A stretch of DNA of 64,000 bases from Saccharomycopsis fibuligera x Saccharomycopsis cf. fibuligera (lineage: Eukaryota > Ascomycota > Saccharomycetes > Ascoideales > Saccharomycopsidaceae). Made by a program: the position numbers and the translations under genes. The stretch lies in contig CP012810.1 of NCBI GenBank assembly GCA_001936135.1, positions 3,100,001-3,164,000 on the forward strand. Reading direction: 5' to 3'. The notes beneath the pieces were generated by a model. It did not search any database. It was not told the DNA's origin and saw nothing but the letters and a program-made list of their open reading frames with translations. Positions 62,771 to 64,000 of the stretch are shown here, piece after piece (within the stretch, counting starts at the first letter, position 1; every line of letters starts with the position of its first letter).

Positions 62771-64000
62771 ATGTTAAATTGCGCAATGGCAAGAAAAAAC
62801 CTCAGAGACAACCGGCCTAGATTGACATGCAGTTTATGCTCTCAACCTCTTCTCAAAACAAGTGAAAGTAGGCATCTTAGAGAACAACACTATAACAAAA
62901 AAGCCTATGTCTGCGAGTTTTGTGGCAAGTCATCAGGAAGACCGTTTAATCTCAGAAGACACATACCCAAGTGTGACCAAAACCCGCACAGTATAAAATA
63001 TAAAAGACCTATAGATCAACCTGATCATAATTCAACACAGAATGAAAACAAAACTCCAGCAGATAGCGTAACAAACTCCGCTCCAGTTCAACAGCACGAC
63101 AACAAATCCGATTCTAGTCTAAAGCAGCCACCAAGAAGACGCGGTAGACCGAGAAAAGTCAAAGCCACAGAGAAACTGCAACACTCTAAGCAACAGCAAT
63201 TGCAAAGGCCACAAGAAACGCAACAAGAGGCTAACTTTAGCAATAGCCCAGCTATTGTAAACATGCAACAGACTGTCCCACTTTGGTATCCTCCACCAAG
63301 ACAAGCATTACCTGGCTTTCATTCTTTGCTTTCTTCTCAAATGGAGCCAAATGTAGGTCATTCGCAGCCTTATATGACAGATAAAAGACTGGTAGTGTAT
63401 CCTGTAGAGCCTGAACAAACCCGCTACAGGAGCTCAAGCTTCAATGAAACACAATACCAAACACCAAGCTTTGGTGAAACCCAATATCTCAACAATGGTA
63501 TATTTCGAAGATCGTCTCAACATGAGGCAACAGGCACTTCAGCTATGCAAGGCTCATTTGAAAACACAATAAATACTACTCAAAGAGCGCATAAGCAGGG
63601 CACACAGCAACAGACACGAGTCATGCTACCAAGTATTGAATCAGTGGGACAATATTACCAGCAAGGCGTCTCATTGAGACAATCGCATACTTTGCCTCAA
63701 CCTCATCCGTCACTAGCGCCAGCAATTGATGAGGCAACACTAGCTATGCCAACGCCACCCAATAGCTCTGCCGTGCAGAGTATGTCCGGCGTACAGCCAC
63801 ATTATCATCATCAAAGTGGGCCATCAAACTGCCGGACTCACAGGAGACAGACATCAAGTATCAGTGAGATACTCAATGAGCCGGTTTTGTATGACACTAG
63901 TCAAGGGGAAAGGGAGCCTTCCACTCCTACTGATAGTGATACGAATTCGCCATCAAAAAGTCCTCTTGCCATAGAGCGCTTAATAAATCATGATGAGAGC
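62771..64000 (+). CDS. C2H2 zinc-finger and AT-hook transcription factor, N-terminal part (cut by window edge)
   Basis: Open from the ATG at 62771 to the last base, 410 codons, no stop. Two adjacent zinc-finger-like units lie at about residues 17-72: CSLCSQPLLKTSESRHLREQH and CEFCGKSSGRPFNLRRHIPKC. The second ends in a Cys instead of the second His (C2HC). An AT-hook, RRRGRPRK, lies near 118-127. The rest is Gln/Ser/Thr/Pro-rich, as in fungal regulators. The nearly duplicated FNETQYQ and FGETQYL stretches near 222-238 form a short internal repeat. A DNA-binding role is well supported; target and named ortholog are not recognised. A further ATG six codons in (62786) is an alternative start. 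Confidence 0.8.
   Translation, partial: MLNCAMARKNLRDNRPRLTCSLCSQPLLKTSESRHLREQHYNKKAYVCEFCGKSSGRPFNLRRHIPKCDQNPHSIKYKRPIDQPDHNSTQNENKTPADSVTNSAPVQQHDNKSDSSLKQPPRRRGRPRKVKATEKLQHSKQQQLQRPQETQQEANFSNSPAIVNMQQTVPLWYPPPRQALPGFHSLLSSQMEPNVGHSQPYMTDKRLVVYPVEPEQTRYRSSSFNETQYQTPSFGETQYLNNGIFRRSSQHEATGTSAMQGSFENTINTTQRAHKQGTQQQTRVMLPSIESVGQYYQQGVSLRQSHTLPQPHPSLAPAIDEATLAMPTPPNSSAVQSMSGVQPHYHHQSGPSNCRTHRRQTSSISEILNEPVLYDTSQGEREPSTPTDSDTNSPSKSPLAIERLINHDES

Overview
The window is nuclear DNA of a budding yeast in the CTG (Candida/Lodderomyces) clade. The protein-coding genes are compact and mostly intronless. The three introns found by eye carry canonical GTATGT donors and ACTAAC-type branch sites. A NDUFAF5-like complex I assembly factor is present, which fits a yeast that kept respiratory complex I and is not expected in Saccharomyces. 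In-frame CTG codons appear infrequent, and several in the secreted CAP protein lie in Ser/Thr-rich sequence, as expected if CTG is read as serine. Long homopolymer tracts and CAA/CAG-type runs are common. The exact species cannot be named from the sequence alone.

Layout, left to right. 1-2919 (-): N-terminal part of the Ssk2-type MAPKKK, cut by the window edge. 3641-8394 (+): RSA4 (60S assembly), LOA1 (lysophospholipid acyltransferase), RHO3 (GTPase, one intron). 9179-10781 (-): a Csi2-like membrane protein and a 41-residue secreted peptide. 11150 (+): OCA2 pseudophosphatase. 13878-17743 (-): POR1 porin and KAR3 kinesin. 18312 (+): RRP15. 19419-25442 (-): TAZ1 tafazzin, YPT6 Rab, a peroxisomal-type enoyl-CoA hydratase, and MRP4 with a tiny first exon. 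26722 (-): a GPI-type cell-surface protein. Then about 10 kb without a gene, ending at an Rfg1/Rox1-like HMG-box regulator (37316, +). After another 3.7 kb gap: tRNA-Phe, two fast-evolving mitochondrial-type helical proteins, the NDUFAF5-like methyltransferase, SEC72, tRNA-Leu(UAA), ROK1, ATP20 (one intron), a CAP/PRY-type secreted protein, MCM4 and DLD1. A 2.7 kb gap leads to a C2H2 zinc-finger/AT-hook regulator that runs off the right edge.

Themes. Many genes serve mitochondria (POR1, TAZ1, MRP4, ATP20, DLD1, NDUFAF5-like, two helical-repeat candidates). Three serve ribosome assembly (RSA4, RRP15, ROK1), and all three carry a PAC plus RRPE motif pair in their promoters. MCM4 carries two MluI cell-cycle boxes. 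The two transcription-factor genes have greatly expanded upstream regions, as is known for developmental regulators of this clade.

No CRISPR array or intact mobile element was seen. The least explained sequences are the hairpin-rich island after DLD1 (60239-60416), a coding-looking orphan exon between TAZ1 and YPT6 (21541-21663), the small secreted peptide gene, and the 10 kb gene desert upstream of the HMG-box gene. All calls are by eye; no database search was possible.
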